NCBI GenBank assembly: GCA_963693285.1
Contig: OY848917.1
Location: 24,548,745 to 24,612,744 of the forward strand
From: Xestospongia muta
Taxonomy: Eukaryota > Porifera > Demospongiae > Haplosclerida > Petrosiidae
Direction of reading: 5' to 3'
DNA: 64,000 nt
This document shows, piece after piece, positions 32,500 to 43,961 of this stretch (its first letter is position 1; each line of letters opens with the position of its first letter). Below the pieces are notes generated by a model, which was given only the letters and a program-made list of their open reading frames with translations, did not search any database and had not been told where the DNA came from. The translations under genes and the position numbers were made by a program.

Positions 32500-34811
32500 A
32501 ATAGCTGGTAATGGTAACATCTTTCACTGCTCATCAGTGGTATACAGTCACTGCCACTATATTGGCCAGTTCATTCATTCATATTACTATAGTGTACATG
32601 TAATTAATGTTGGTTTAAGTGCTTTGTGCTTCTTGAGCAACCATACCATAATCTTAAGAACATAGTGAACTGTACGAATGGTGCACATCAGGCATGGGAC
32701 CAAGTACATTTGTAAGGACTTAAGTAAAGTACAAGTACTTTTGAAAGATTTAAAGTATAAGTACAAGCTCCAATATGAAGATGTACTTAAGTATTAGTAC
32801 TAGTTCAAATGCTTCAACTGATAGATATAATGAATTAGAAAATGCTTGGTAGGGCTTTCTGCTTAGATACTGATCAAAAGACCTATATGTCAAAGAATAT
32901 TATAATTACTTCTGTGCATTGAACATATAAGAATGGCAATATGGACATCCCTACATCATAGCCACACAGAAGTACTAGAATATAAAGTTTATTTGAATGT
33001 TACATGTACACTTTGCTATGTTATGAGAATTATCTACTCATTCCATATCTACTTTAGCCATTGTTATTACTACTGTTTGTGGTTGAGATGTTTGTCTATT
33101 GCTAACAAGAGCAGACTTGATTGATTTTATAGAGATAATATGGAAGGTTTAATTTCTGTCAATATAATAGACAGTGATAGAATGTGTTAATTAAGTGCTG
33201 TCAATACAGTGATGGAAAGTTTCCATTGCTGTCATTTTAATATGAAAGTGATTGAAAGGGTTAATTAATTGCTGTCAATGTAATATGATAGTGATGGAAA
33301 GTGTTTGATTACAGTCAATGAATTTGTGACTATATACATGTACTGTAGTCTTGGAAAGATTATATGTCTGTTAGTATAAGGTAGTCATGACAGTATTGAT
33401 GAATGGATCATTTACTTCACTAATACAAATTTACTTTAATTTTTAATTAGTTTTTGCATTGTTTGTTTTTTTAACAATAGAAGAAACAAACATATTGTAT
33501 ACATACATAACACTTCGTCCAAACAGTGTTAAGACCATCAGAATTGCTTTATATTTATATGGATAAAGACAGTAAGCAAAGTGTTTCTTTTTATTGAGGA
33601 ATTAAAGAAGTGTAACAATTTCAAGTTTTTAAATCTAGTACATATTTGTTTTATATAGACAGTATTATTTTTTATTGATATTGTACTTTTTTCACAATAA
33701 CAAACTTTAAAAACACCAATGGAGTACTACAAAAAACACACTTTTCTAATATTATAAGGAACCCTAAGATTAGTTCTTAGTACATCTATACATATGTTTG
33801 ACATTTATCAGGAGACAGAAGAAGATGGCATTTTTGTAAGCCAAACCCTAAATAGTCTTTTTCATTATAACAATTGTTATAAGTACTATTACAATTTGAT
33901 TGCTTACATACAGGCCTGCTATAAACTACAAGACATATCTTTTTGTATGTATCTTTATGTATACTATACGAGAAAGCTTATTATATTCACTCTATCTACA
34001 GAATCAATTGCTCATACAGTATCAACTTGGTCTATTATTATTGCTGTATATAATAAATATGTTTTATCTTTTATTAGGATTTGAGAATTTGATTTATTTT
34101 ATAGAGATTTTAACAACATATTTGTGATTTTAGCTGTCATTGTAATAGGATAGTTATTAAAGTCGTTGATTAATTGCTCCCAATGTAATATTACAGCGAT
34201 AGAAAGTCTTTGATTATACATTCAATGAATTGGTACATGTACATGTAGTCTTGAAAAGATTGTGTGCCATTGGTATTGTTAGTTATAGTCATGACAGTTT
34301 TGTTTAACAGAACTTAACTTCTATCTATTGTTCCCAATGTAGTAGTATATTATATCAAACTTAAAAAAAGAGCCACTGTTCCTCAAATTGCACCTATCCT
34401 CTCAACACCTTCTATGATATTATCTAACATTTCTAATGTCATGAGGGATGCCAAGAGTAGCTCCCTGTTCCCAATATATTAATCAATATACAATATGTAT
34501 ATATTTGTATATACATAATGTATAAATTTATGTAAATTTACATTTTGTATACTATCAGATGAAAATAAATTTTTTTTAGTTTGTACTTATCGTTTCAAGT
34601 TGCCGATGATACTCTTTACTTAGAAAGCTTCCAGCTATAAATTTCAAATGTGTCTTAAGAGTTGTACAAGTATTTTTGATTCTTTAACATCCAATGTAAT
34701 AATTATAATAATCATTAATTATTTCTAAAATCACTGAATAAAACTTGAACTAAAACAATTAAACAATTTTTAAAAGTGTCACTAATTAAATGAAAAAGAG
34801 CAAATATTGTA

Positions 34812-35378
34812 TTACATGTTTTTAATAATCTTGAAAAGAATTGCTGCAACACCAGCAATCACACCTACTTCAGCAAGTGTGCTAACACCACTGATCACTT
34901 TATCAGTAGCAGTTTCAGCATCTACTGGTGCCCCGAGATCTTTAGCAAGAAGCTTACAATACGTTTGACAATTGTTATTAAAAGCTTGATATCCTCCCAT
35001 ATCACGTAAAACAACGTAAGCTCGGTCAAAAATGTGATAGCCAGTAGCTTCGATCTTGCCCAAAGGAGACTGTTTTAGTTGTGGATAATTCTTAATATCC
35101 ATTACAACAAAATTCATCTCAACTTGATAATTGTCTTGGTCATTGGATGTAGTTTTGAGCAACTCTATTGTGAAAGCATTTCCACTGGTTTCTGATTCAA
35201 ACATGAGTGACCAGTGACCAAAGGTCGCATTTGAAAGAACATAGACTTGCCATGATGTGTCTTCAGTAGGATCAGGATACAAAGCGTTGTTATCTACAAA
35301 GAATGTAATTGTTTTTCTTTTATAATCTGTTTCTGACTCTTGATAAGGATCAGCCTTAAAGCTTTTAAGGGATGACAT
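34812..35378 (-). CDS. LRAT/NlpC-like candidate, copy B
   Basis: 188 aa, paralogue of the gene at 31,890-32,456 with the same proposed start. FGHWSLMFES and GYQAFNNNCQTYCKLLAKDLG are identical in both, so the putative catalytic pair is kept. By hand about 38 of 188 residues differ, packed into three zones: residues ~16-47, a mid loop after FTIEL and before LKQSPLGKI, and the C-terminal helix. The flanking non-coding DNA of the duplication is far more alike, and codons in the conserved blocks are nearly identical. That pattern suggests selection for amino-acid change or conversion from another paralogue. Function unknown. Confidence 0.65.
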   Translation of the reverse strand: MSSLKSFKADPYQESETDYKRKTITFFVDNNALYPDPTEDTSWQVYVLSNATFGHWSLMFESETSGNAFTIELLKTTSNDQDNYQVEMNFVVMDIKNYPQLKQSPLGKIEATGYHIFDRAYVVLRDMGGYQAFNNNCQTYCKLLAKDLGAPVDAETATDKVISGVSTLAEVGVIAGVAAILFKIIKNM

Positions 35379-35383
35379 TTTCG

Positions 35384-35421
35384 TTGACTGACCAAAGCAA
35401 GAGAATGCTCTGTTATTTATA
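35384..35421 (-). promoter_or_regulatory. TATA box and initiator of LRAT-like gene B
   Basis: Minus-strand TATAAATA (35,414-35,421) and a TCAGTC initiator near 35,386-35,391, matching gene A in spacing. Confidence 0.5.
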
Positions 35422-35779
35422 AATAGCTGGTAATGGTAACATCTTTCACTGCTCATCAGTGGTATACAGTCACTGCCACTATATTGGCCAGTTCATTCAT
35501 TCATATTACTATAGTGTACATGTAATTAATGTTTAAGTGACATTGACCATATATCAGTGATGAGTACAAATTTACCTACACTCAATCTTTTTCAAAGGAT
35601 ATTGAAAAAGATTAAAAGATAAAGGATATATCAGCACAAAACACTTCTCCAATTGAAAAGGGTCAATTTACTTGTTGTAGCTATAGTATCAATCATTTTA
35701 TTAGGATATACTGGTTAAATTTTTGTTTAGTTATTTTTCTGCTACAATGAGGATACTAACAACAATTTCATGCAATGTG

Positions 35780-35793
35780 ATATATATATATAC

Positions 35794-35853
<60 letters not shown>
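35780..35853. repeat. (TA)n microsatellite
   Basis: About 70 bases of almost pure TA dinucleotides with two TACATA interruptions near the start. Confidence 0.95.
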
Positions 35854-35856
<3 letters not shown>

Positions 35857-37212
35857 CATAAGGTTAGAAATGGATGGAGGTGGAGGACTTTAGCTCCCCA
35901 ACTTTCAAGATGGGAGGTAAAGCCACCTAACTTTGCCAAGTAGTACTGACACAATACCTTATGGCAATCAAGTGCTAATATGTATTGTTGTTTAAGTAAT
36001 TGGTAAAGGTTTATCAATATGTGAGCCATGTTGAAATACAGAAACTTATATCTAATCTGTTCACTCTACCACAGAGAGAGTGCTCTACCATGGTAAACTA
36101 AGTTATCTCCCAATTTCGATTATGTCTCTACACCTATTTTCATTATAGTATAATATTATTAGTGATCTTTGAGAATGATGCATACAATTAGGTATAAAAA
36201 TGACCACATTTCTTGTAATTGTGTCAAATGTTTTTAACACCAAATGTCATAAATATTGGAATAATTGGTGCATAACAGCTCGTGAAATTATTATATTAAG
36301 ATTTGGTCACAAAGAAATTTAAAGAAAATTTAAGAGTGAAGATTTTTATAATAAATCAAGGCCTATTGTTTTCTGAAAAACACTCTTGATACATGGAGAT
36401 GTTTAAAATGAATCCTTTAAACCATTTTGTGTGGGAATTACACCAAATTTGTTATGCTAATAACTTGTTGATAGTTTTTACCAGAGACAAAACTATAAGT
36501 CACTGTCTTTTACTATTATAATAGCACATTGTAATTAATAGTATCTCTTGTAACCTGTACTGTAATCACTGCTCATATACACTGACTATCATTGACAGCA
36601 GGTAAAGGCCACAAATGTTCTATATTATTGACGATACACATACATGGTATAACCAATGGTTTTCTAGTGACAAATCAAAACCTATTTAATGTAAAACAAG
36701 TTAGCAAGCAACACTTTTTAAGAAAGCCGCATTAACACAATATAATATGTGTCTATGGACTTTGTTTTTTATTAGGGATTCAGGAAGTTCTTCATTAGCC
36801 ATTTACAGAAACTAAAATAAATACAGTTACTTAACCATCATTTTGGTATGTAGAGATGACAATAACTATGTATAACATGTTCTTAATGTAACATATTTTT
36901 AATACAACATGACTTTTTGCTACACATTGCTAATGTCTTGCAAAACAATACATTTCAAATGTTGCCAGCTATTATGCTGTAGTATAGTTCTGCTAAAAGA
37001 AAAAATTACATTTAAATACTGATCATAAAGTTATAATTAAAGTTGATTATTGATATTATGTTATGTGTAGAATTGTAAAATATATATGACTAACTACTTG
37101 TGCAATAGTACCTACAGTACTGTATTGCCTATCTACTGCTATTATAATATAAGGACACTTACAATTTTGAGAGAGTACGTGATTTGTATTTTGGTATATC
37201 TTGTGATTCATT
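35854..37212. other. Unannotated stretch
   Basis: No gene is seen. 36,815-36,880 echoes 37,432-37,495 (GTTACTTAACCATCA and TAACTATGTATAACATG), a small local duplication next to the LRAT-like fragment. 37,020-37,140 recurs at 38,390-38,490. Confidence 0.4.
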
Positions 37213-37428
37213 TTATGGTCCCTCTATTTGGATGTCTGTTAGATAAACTGGATATTCCCAAACATATTTTGCAATTTGAGATATTTTTGAAACTCCACTC
37301 ATCACAACTCCTGAACCAGTTTTAACTTCTTCAGACACTCCCAATTGTTCAACTAAAATTTTAACATATTTTTGACAGTTGTTCTCAAAGAGAGTGTTTG
37401 GACCCAATTCGGCCATTATGTTAACCAG
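37213..37428 (-). pseudogene. LRAT/NlpC-like C-terminal exon, third relative
   Basis: A minus-strand exon preceded by a good acceptor (CTATTTTAG, just above 37,428) and ending in a stop. It encodes LVNIMAELGPNTLFENNCQK then VKILVEQLG and a VMSGVSKISQIA tail. These align with the NNC block and SGVSTLA tail of the 32 and 35 kb proteins. The exon bearing the His motif could not be found upstream, so this is either a fragment or the last exon of a diverged multi-exon gene. Confidence 0.55.
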
Positions 37429-38342
37429 CTAAAATAGATAGAGTTACTTAGCCATCAGTTTGTTATCATAGAGGTAACAATGACTATGTATAACATGCTG
37501 CTTCAATCATACAGACACATGATTCCCACTATTTTCTAGGAATGGCCTTGACTATCCAATATCCTGATCATTTAAAAGGATCATACAAGGCATCATATAG
37601 TACATACAGATCTATCATACAAAGATACAAATAGAGAGTTCAATATCATGGCTATTGTAACAATGTAAACAAACAATATAGAGGTAGTTAGTGCAGACAG
37701 ATAGACAACACTAACAGAAGTGGACTGATATGTGATGATCCATACACTTTTGTATGTCACTCAACTCATATGATAATGACTATAACTCGATCATGTATTA
37801 ACTACATGCAATATGGGAGTTAACATACTTGTTATCTGATTACAGAGTGGTGTTTGTCTGGTGGCTATCTAATTGAAGGAACTATATATCATATTCTAAA
37901 GATATATTTCAAGAATGAACAATCATATTATATGAGTATAGTTGAAATACTTCATGAGGTAAGGATATAAGTATATATATATAATCTTATGCATGGGTTG
38001 TTGTTGTAGTTATAATACATTATGAAATCATGTCGAATTGGCACAGACATGAGAGACAATTTAAAGTGACTGCCGAAATCACAACACATAAGAGAAAAAT
38101 GGTGACAAATCTTGTTTTAGTACTGACTTATTGTTGAAGAAGCAGAAGCTCAAAAATATAGCCTTAACCTTTAAGTTAGTCATCACTTGAATATAGACAA
38201 AATCCTACAAAACATTGAGAAATTTCAATTGTGTCATGGGTAAAATATTTATTGTTCTCTGCCAATCATTTTAATCATTAATCTGGCCATTACTACGTAG
38301 TTACCTGCTACCATATGTCTGATAATTTACATTCAAAGGTAG
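37429..38342. other. Unannotated stretch
   Basis: No gene is supported. Confidence 0.4.
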
Positions 38343-38940
38343 TATTAGAGTGTCATTTTGTTTCAGTTTGGACATGTTGTTAGTTTTAAGTAAACTTAAT
38401 TATTGATATGTGCTATGTGTAGAATTGTAAAATATATATGACTAACTACTTGTGTAATAGTACCTACAGTACTGTATTGTCTGTCTACTGTTTTTTTCTC
38501 TAATATCTGCAATAATGTTTATATAGAATACTTGCTACCACATTAGTTTGAGTATGGTGTTTGTGTAATGTCATCGGTAGCAAGTTAAGCAGTGGCTGTC
38601 AGTTTATGACAGTTTCTAATAATGTCAACCTGTTAGTTAACGGTAGTTTGGATGTCACAAAAAAACACATGCACAGTACACGAAAGATATTATTTGTATG
38701 GTGCTACTTCCCATTAGCTAGTTAGGTAGCTAGTGTTAGAGTGTCATTGTAATTTAGTTTGGGCATGGTGTTAGTGTAATTTCATTAATGTCATTGGTAG
38801 CTGCTAATTCAACACTGGCTGTCAGTTTATTACAGTTTCTAATAATCTTAACATGTTAGTTAACGGTAATTTGTATGTGACATAAATGTACAGTACATGA
38901 AAGATATTGTTTGTATGGTGCTACTTCCCATTAGCAAATA
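38343..38940. repeat. Imperfect ~200-base tandem repeats
   Basis: Units near 38,545-38,720 and 38,745-38,935 share GGCTGTCAGTTTAT, ACAGTTTCTAATAAT, TTAGTTAACGGTA and GTGCTACTTCCCATTAGC. A shorter third copy lies near 38,343. Non-coding. Confidence 0.7.
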
Positions 38941-39238
38941 TATTGTTTACTTGTTATTAGTAGTTTCTCTAAAGCAACATATTTCTAATTTCTGCAACAA
39001 TGTTTGTGTAGTACAATATATTTTTAAATACAGAGCAAATGTTATGATACCTATTATAAAACTAAACTAATGTCAATAATACAACTGCTTCAATACCAAA
39101 TAAAAACTTGCAAGCACAATTTCAAAGTACAAAGCTATGACAGTTTCTCCCTCACAGTTCTTATATGCTTCTCACTACATAGTTGAGGGGGTGTCCTATC
39201 TCTAGAAGAATGATGTGGACTTGTTCTGCCATTTTATT

Positions 39239-39480
39239 TCATATGGCTTTCAGTATGTATGGTATTGTGTCCATGGCATCTATTAGGTCCACCAACTCAA
39301 CTGATAAGGGTTTCTCTACCTCTTCCATTTTATATTTCTGTAGGAAGTAGACTCAATGTATCTATATTGCTGTGCTTATGATTAAAAATCTACCATAACA
39401 TGTCAAATAACCAGATAACATTTGTAGAATAAGGAACTTTCTGAACTATACATCAACTTACCTTGTATTTGGTGTAATCC
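39239..39480 (-). CDS. Possible 3' exons of a minus-strand gene, including a 19-nt micro-exon
   Basis: A 19-nt exon (39,462-39,480) is bounded by TTGATTTGCAG and GTAAGTTG on the minus strand. It joins in one open frame to a last exon from ~39,337 (acceptor CTTCCTACAG) down to the stop at 39,239-39,241. The join reads DYTKYKKYKMEEVEKP and ends IPYILKAI. Splice sites are good but the peptide is short and unrecognised. It could be the tail of the MRH-like frame 550 bases upstream. Confidence 0.25.
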
Positions 39481-40029
39481 CTGCAAATCAATAATATAAC
39501 CAAGACATCACACAGACTTCACCATGAATTCAGTTTTTTTTCTTCTTTTGGCAATATCTCCACTTTTTCACTACTGTCACAAAAAAGTGAATTTTTGCTT
39601 CAATACTGACTTTCAAACTTGTCAGGAGTTTGTACTAGTCTATAGGTACCAGTTCAATTGCTAATAAGAGAACAGACCACTTTTTTCTGTGTTAATGGTC
39701 CCATTAGTATCTAGAAAATGGCCAAGCCTCTTCATGTACTACTCCCTCAGCTCTAGCATAACATCAACCCAGCTCTAGCATAACATCAACCTCACATAGA
39801 CTTCCCAGAATATAGCCTCTTAAATACCCAATGAAGACATACAAATACAAGTTCAATGTATAAAAGTGTAGCACTATAGAGTGGTATTGAATAAAGAGTA
39901 GTTATGTAGTAGATCAAAAAATATCTTTTAGTGTAGGTTTCTGCATGTGATACAAAAAAACATACATACAATGTTAATATATAGATGTAAGTGTTTTCTT
40001 GTACAGTTACATACATCTTATCTAATGTT

Positions 40030-40512
40030 TTATACCTGTACTTGAACAACTGGACACTCAGTTCTGTTAAAGATAACAATTGATGTCATAATGTTATTTG
40101 TTACAATATGTTTGACAAATGATGTTGAAGTCTTTGTTATGTGAATACATATAAGGTTGACATGTTTTGTTACATCAATAGTTTGAACAGATTCACCACA
40201 GTAGCTTCCATAGCTAAATTTATAATATATTGAACTTAGGGACAAATCTATGACTGATCTTGTCAAATAACAGGATTATAGGTGCATACTCTTCACAAAT
40301 GTATAGTCTATAATATTGTCTGAATTATCTAACTCATTAAAAATCAAGTCATGAAGGTGGATTTTCTTGTTACCCTGTTTAACATAATATTGAGCATCAC
40401 TCTTAATATCATTACAAACATGTATTTTTGATACAAGCACAAATATTTTTATAGATATAAAGCTATTGTCAAATAAAGACTCTCTTTTATTCCTTTTATC
40501 TTCCTGTTGCAT
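40030..40512 (-). pseudogene. MRH-like (mannose-6-phosphate-receptor homology) domain with one in-frame stop
   Basis: About 160 minus-strand codons in one register, interrupted only by TAA near 40,272. The pattern fits an MRH lectin domain. KIHVCNDIKSD gives a first Cys and HLHDLIFNELDN a dL..L segment. FSYGSYCGESVQTIDV then LICI gives the Y..G..C then C stretch. SIVIFNRTECPV resembles the closing T..CP motif. A CAG/GTATAA donor follows. MRH domains bind mannose-type glycans in secretory-pathway receptors. The stop may mark a pseudogene or an intron I cannot place. Moderate confidence in coding, lower in the family. Confidence 0.4.
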
Positions 40513-40834
40513 TGGCTATGTACATAGTGAGTCCTAAAATGTGACTACATGGTGAATATCTCTTAGTGACCATCTATGTCTTGTTGTCTATCATTATTGT
40601 ACTATGTATATGATTTTATTAGTAATATAAAGTTGGTAAAACTACTGAGAAATATCTGTTTCAATTTGAGTTATAATTTGACCCAATGTTCAGTGCACTA
40701 TATTATATATAGTTGTAATTATATTATGCTACATACATGTACATGTACTGTATACTATTTACACTGTATATTAATTATATTATACAGTTGCAATACCAAT
40801 TTTAACTTTAAGCAATTACAATTGTATTTTTCAG
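40513..40834. other. Intron or flank upstream of FDPS fragment, unit 4
   Basis: Homologous to ~200-534. No coding sequence is supported. Confidence 0.55.
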
Positions 40835-41566
40835 GCTGGAGTATCTGATGACCAATCTCATTCAGTTGCTAAGAGTCTCCTCGTAGTTATGGCGGAGTAC
40901 TTTCAAAGTCAAGTAATTGTCTTGTTTTTATCTCCCTTTCCATTTTACATTCCTTCCTACTTTAGGACAATTACTTGGATTGTTATGTTAATCCCTCTGT
41001 CATTGGCAAAGTTGATACTAATATTGAGGAGAATAAATGCTCTTGGTTAGTGGTACAGATTTTAGACAGAGTCACTGTTGAACAAAGAGATATATTAAAG
41101 GTATACTTATAGCTACTATGGCTACTACTGTAATACTTTAACTACTACTTGTACTACTACCATGCCTTATTTGCAACGATTAACCTAAAGATGTACAATC
41201 ATATTATATCTAAATAATGTCATGGGTGTATTTTGAATGCAGTGGACTCCTTTAATGGCTCTAAATAGCAGACACTTTGTTATTGTGGAGATAATTGCCT
41301 AGTAGCAATAAACAAACAATAATTTAATTTTAAGTCTCCAATATTATTGAAGTTAATGATAGCTCTTTAGACAGGTTATGGTAAGAAGAATCCTCTATGT
41401 GTCCGAAAAATTAAACAACTCTGCAATAAAGGAATTATATCATCAATATGAAGAGAGTAGTTACAAACAGCTCATGTATCTCATTGAGAATGAAGTAAAG
41501 GAGACACAATTACCTCCTGGCATGTTTCAAGAGTTTGCTGACAGGATTTACAAGCGAAACAAATAG
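40835..41566 (+). pseudogene. FDPS: Farnesyl diphosphate synthase, last three exons
   Basis: Exons 40,835-40,912, 40,966-41,100 and ~41,371-41,566 encode the FDPS C-terminus through the final IYKRNK, as in animal and yeast enzymes. The second aspartate-rich motif, DDYLD in unit 1, reads DNYLD here, losing one Mg-binding Asp. In the last exon the expected YGKK...VRKIKQL reading and the ELYHQYEESSYKQL reading lie in different frames. An alternative acceptor (ACAG ending 41,374) keeps the second frame open but gives a poor match at its start. Upstream catalytic exons are not in the preceding 5 kb. It is probably a truncated duplicate, although its last exon is well kept. Confidence 0.85.
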
Positions 41567-41832
41567 AAAAGATTGCTATGATAATTAATGTTTAATATTA
41601 TTGTTTATGTAAATTTTTTTTTCATTTGTGACAAATTTAATAGATGAAACTTCACTTGTTGCTAGAACTTAATTGTTAGTTTCTGAAGCAGCCAATTAAA
41701 ATACATACCGGATATATATATACATTTAATTTAACTGTCAATGGTAAATTAATTAAATGCTGACAGTGAATGTGGAAGTGTTCAATAGTGTTCAATAGTT
41801 GTGATCCTCTAGCTATTGTCACCAGTTCAAGT
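41567..41832. other. FDPS 3' flank and MGQSFG upstream block (unit 4)
   Basis: From ~41,645 it matches 11,706 onward in unit 2. It lacks the same ~650 bases as unit 1. Confidence 0.5.
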
Positions 41833-42417
41833 ATGGGTCAATCTTTTGGATTATCATTTCGTCCACTTGTTGATGATCCAGATGAACAGAAATCTCCTAA
41901 AGAAAAGTACCTTGACAAGTTTAAAGAGTTCTGGGATTCCAATTTGCCACTAATTGCTAAAGATATTGAGACAACATGGTATGGACAAACGGTGAACAGT
42001 TCCAGTAATGATCGTGGTATAGCTTTTAAAAACGCTGAATTTGGAAACTGTGGGTTTGTCATCGTTCTTTCAGCAAATAAAGTACCGTCTGTAGACAATT
42101 TTGTTTTTGTAGAATTAAAGTGTTGTCGTTTGCCACTGCAAACAAAATTTGTGGTTGATGATGAGGTTCTTAATGTTACAATGTCTGTTAAAGACATTTT
42201 CCTCCACGTCTGGGACAGTCTAGAAGAGACTGGTGCTCTTCAAAACTATAAGTCTCGTTGTCTTCCTTTCTCTGCTAGTTTGCTTACAAAACTTGGTAAG
42301 AGTATTGATAGCCACGCACTGGGACAGCTACCTACTCTTGAATATGATCAAGTAATAACCTCATTAAAGAAACCTATGACTTTGTGTTCAAAAGTTGAAG
42401 CAATGGATGAGCATTAA
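41833..42417 (+). CDS. MGQSFG-family protein, copy 4 (most diverged)
   Basis: 194 aa, intronless, same MGQSFGLSF start. It is the most diverged copy (for example DPDEQKSPKEK and DIETTWYGQTVNSSS), yet the frame is open and the C-terminal LHVWDSLEETG, KSRCLP and LLTKLGKSID blocks are unchanged. Four open copies while the neighbouring forkhead genes decay suggests the MGQSFG genes are under selection. Function unknown. Confidence 0.62.
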   Translation: MGQSFGLSFRPLVDDPDEQKSPKEKYLDKFKEFWDSNLPLIAKDIETTWYGQTVNSSSNDRGIAFKNAEFGNCGFVIVLSANKVPSVDNFVFVELKCCRLPLQTKFVVDDEVLNVTMSVKDIFLHVWDSLEETGALQNYKSRCLPFSASLLTKLGKSIDSHALGQLPTLEYDQVITSLKKPMTLCSKVEAMDEH

Positions 42418-42561
42418 CTCTAAATATATAAATAATGACTACATTTTATATTATTGATACCTACATCCATGACTATCATTGTTTGGTTGACAAGCTGTTT
42501 TTGAATTATTACACATTAACAATTATATAAAACTAAATGAAATTGATTTGATATAATTATT

Positions 42562-42660
42562 AGAGTGGTTGCACGGAAGTAATTATTATTGAGAGGCGGT
42601 GCATCCTTTAACGTGGGGCATTCCATAGCAACGGTTGCTATCCGCCATGTTGGGAGTCAA
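42562..42660 (+). repeat. Left terminal inverted repeat
   Basis: About 99 bases, inverse of ~45,186-45,280 with few mismatches. It ends in GGGAGTCAAG. Confidence 0.85.
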
Positions 42661-43004
42661 GTAGTACAGCGTTCGTTATACGTGCTGTGTAGTCGGCTGT
42701 AACAGTAGAGCTGAAAGGAGGAACAAAGGTATTATAGAATACCTAGGATAATTCTCACCAGGGAGAGAGTACCAGGCTCCTGTCTGAGAAGAGGCACTTA
42801 GCTTGGCTAGCTAAAATTAATAGAAAAGAGTGGGATCCTGAAAATAGCCGGATCTGTTCTGACCACTCTGTATTAGGTAACAATAATTATATATAAGTTT
42901 GTATTTGTTGTGAATAATGTAGGGAGCCATCACCATTGTAGTTAGTAAATGACCCAGATTGGGCTCCTACTTTAAAATTGATTGCCCTACAACTGTATGT
43001 AGCC

Positions 43005-43589
43005 TAGCCTCGCGTGCCAGACCCTTTGCTTAGAGAGGAAGGGTCTGGTCCACGCATAGTGCAGTTGTCTCCTTCCCCAGCATTCCTGGGGAAACCACTA
43101 TTTGGTCAACAAGTACTTGAACAAACCACAATTGTTTATGTAGTTGCATAATAATGTAATGTGTTAGTTACTGCTAACGAAGTTTTCACGTATTCCAAGA
43201 AATAGATGCAGAGATTCCCTTAGAATAGAAGACTTGTCCCTGGTCTTGCGTCAATCCAGGGAAGAGACTAGTGTGGCATATATAAGGCTGTTGCCAACCC
43301 AGTCGGTAAAGTGATAAACACATCAATACAACTAATAAAAGCTTCTATAGCTGTCATCTGCTCTGCCTTAACTCTATCATATCCTAGCTTAACGAACACT
43401 TCTTGAACATCCTACTGTCTCCTTTTCTCCATGTTGAATCACGTGGTCAGTATGTTTACATTAACATATAACTATTACAAACCACAGATATATAATGTTA
43501 CTAGTTAATGAATTCCTTTTTGACAACTGCACTATGTGTTGTAGACCAGATCCTTCCTCTCTAAGCAAAGGGTCTGGCCCGTGAAACTA
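43005..43589. mobile_element. Nested MITE with 9-bp target duplication TATGTAGCC
   Basis: TATGTAGCC at 42,996-43,004 and again at 43,590-43,598 flanks a 585-base element. Its ends are inverted repeats (GCCAGACCCTTTGCTTAGAG near the left end; the complement near the right), with pairing over ~65 bases to CAGTTGTC/GACAACTG. A 9-bp duplication points to a Mutator-type mobiliser. It is non-coding and inserted inside the larger transposon. Confidence 0.85.
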
Positions 43590-43961
43590 TATGTAGCCCT
43601 CAGTCAACAGGTAGTCCTTCAGTACCTTAGCTTTAATATAGCTATTATATAGTGTTATTTATATAGAATAGATAGGGTGAATTGGTTATAAGAAAGACTG
43701 AAAAGGAAAAGGTTTATGATGGAAGAAGTAACACAACCACAGGAAGAAGCAGCAAGATATTGAAGAGGAAGACACTGGTATGTTTGCATGTATATTTATT
43801 CTGCATCATTTAATGTCTGTTATTTCAGTGGGCTCCACATAAAGTGTTGGATCCCAGACTATAGATGTCATAACACAGAGTATTGACTCCCAGACCACAG
43901 GTGTTATAACAGAAACTGTTGCCTTCCAGACTGAAAATATAAGATCAACAACTACCCAGGC

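Larger units (their letters stand above)
29668..32608. repeat. Tandem duplication, unit A (~2.9 kb)
   Basis: Direct repeat of 32,609-35,531, ending in the same TGTACATGTAATTAATGT. Non-coding parts are nearly identical apart from scattered substitutions. Each unit holds one minus-strand LRAT-like gene near its right end. 29,931-31,889 of this unit shows no other gene. Confidence 0.85.
32609..35531. repeat. Tandem duplication, unit B (~2.9 kb)
   Basis: Second copy of 29,668-32,608. It begins within the dispersed repeat and ends at TGTACATGTAATTAATGT, after which similarity stops. 32,830-34,811 shows no other gene. Confidence 0.85.
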
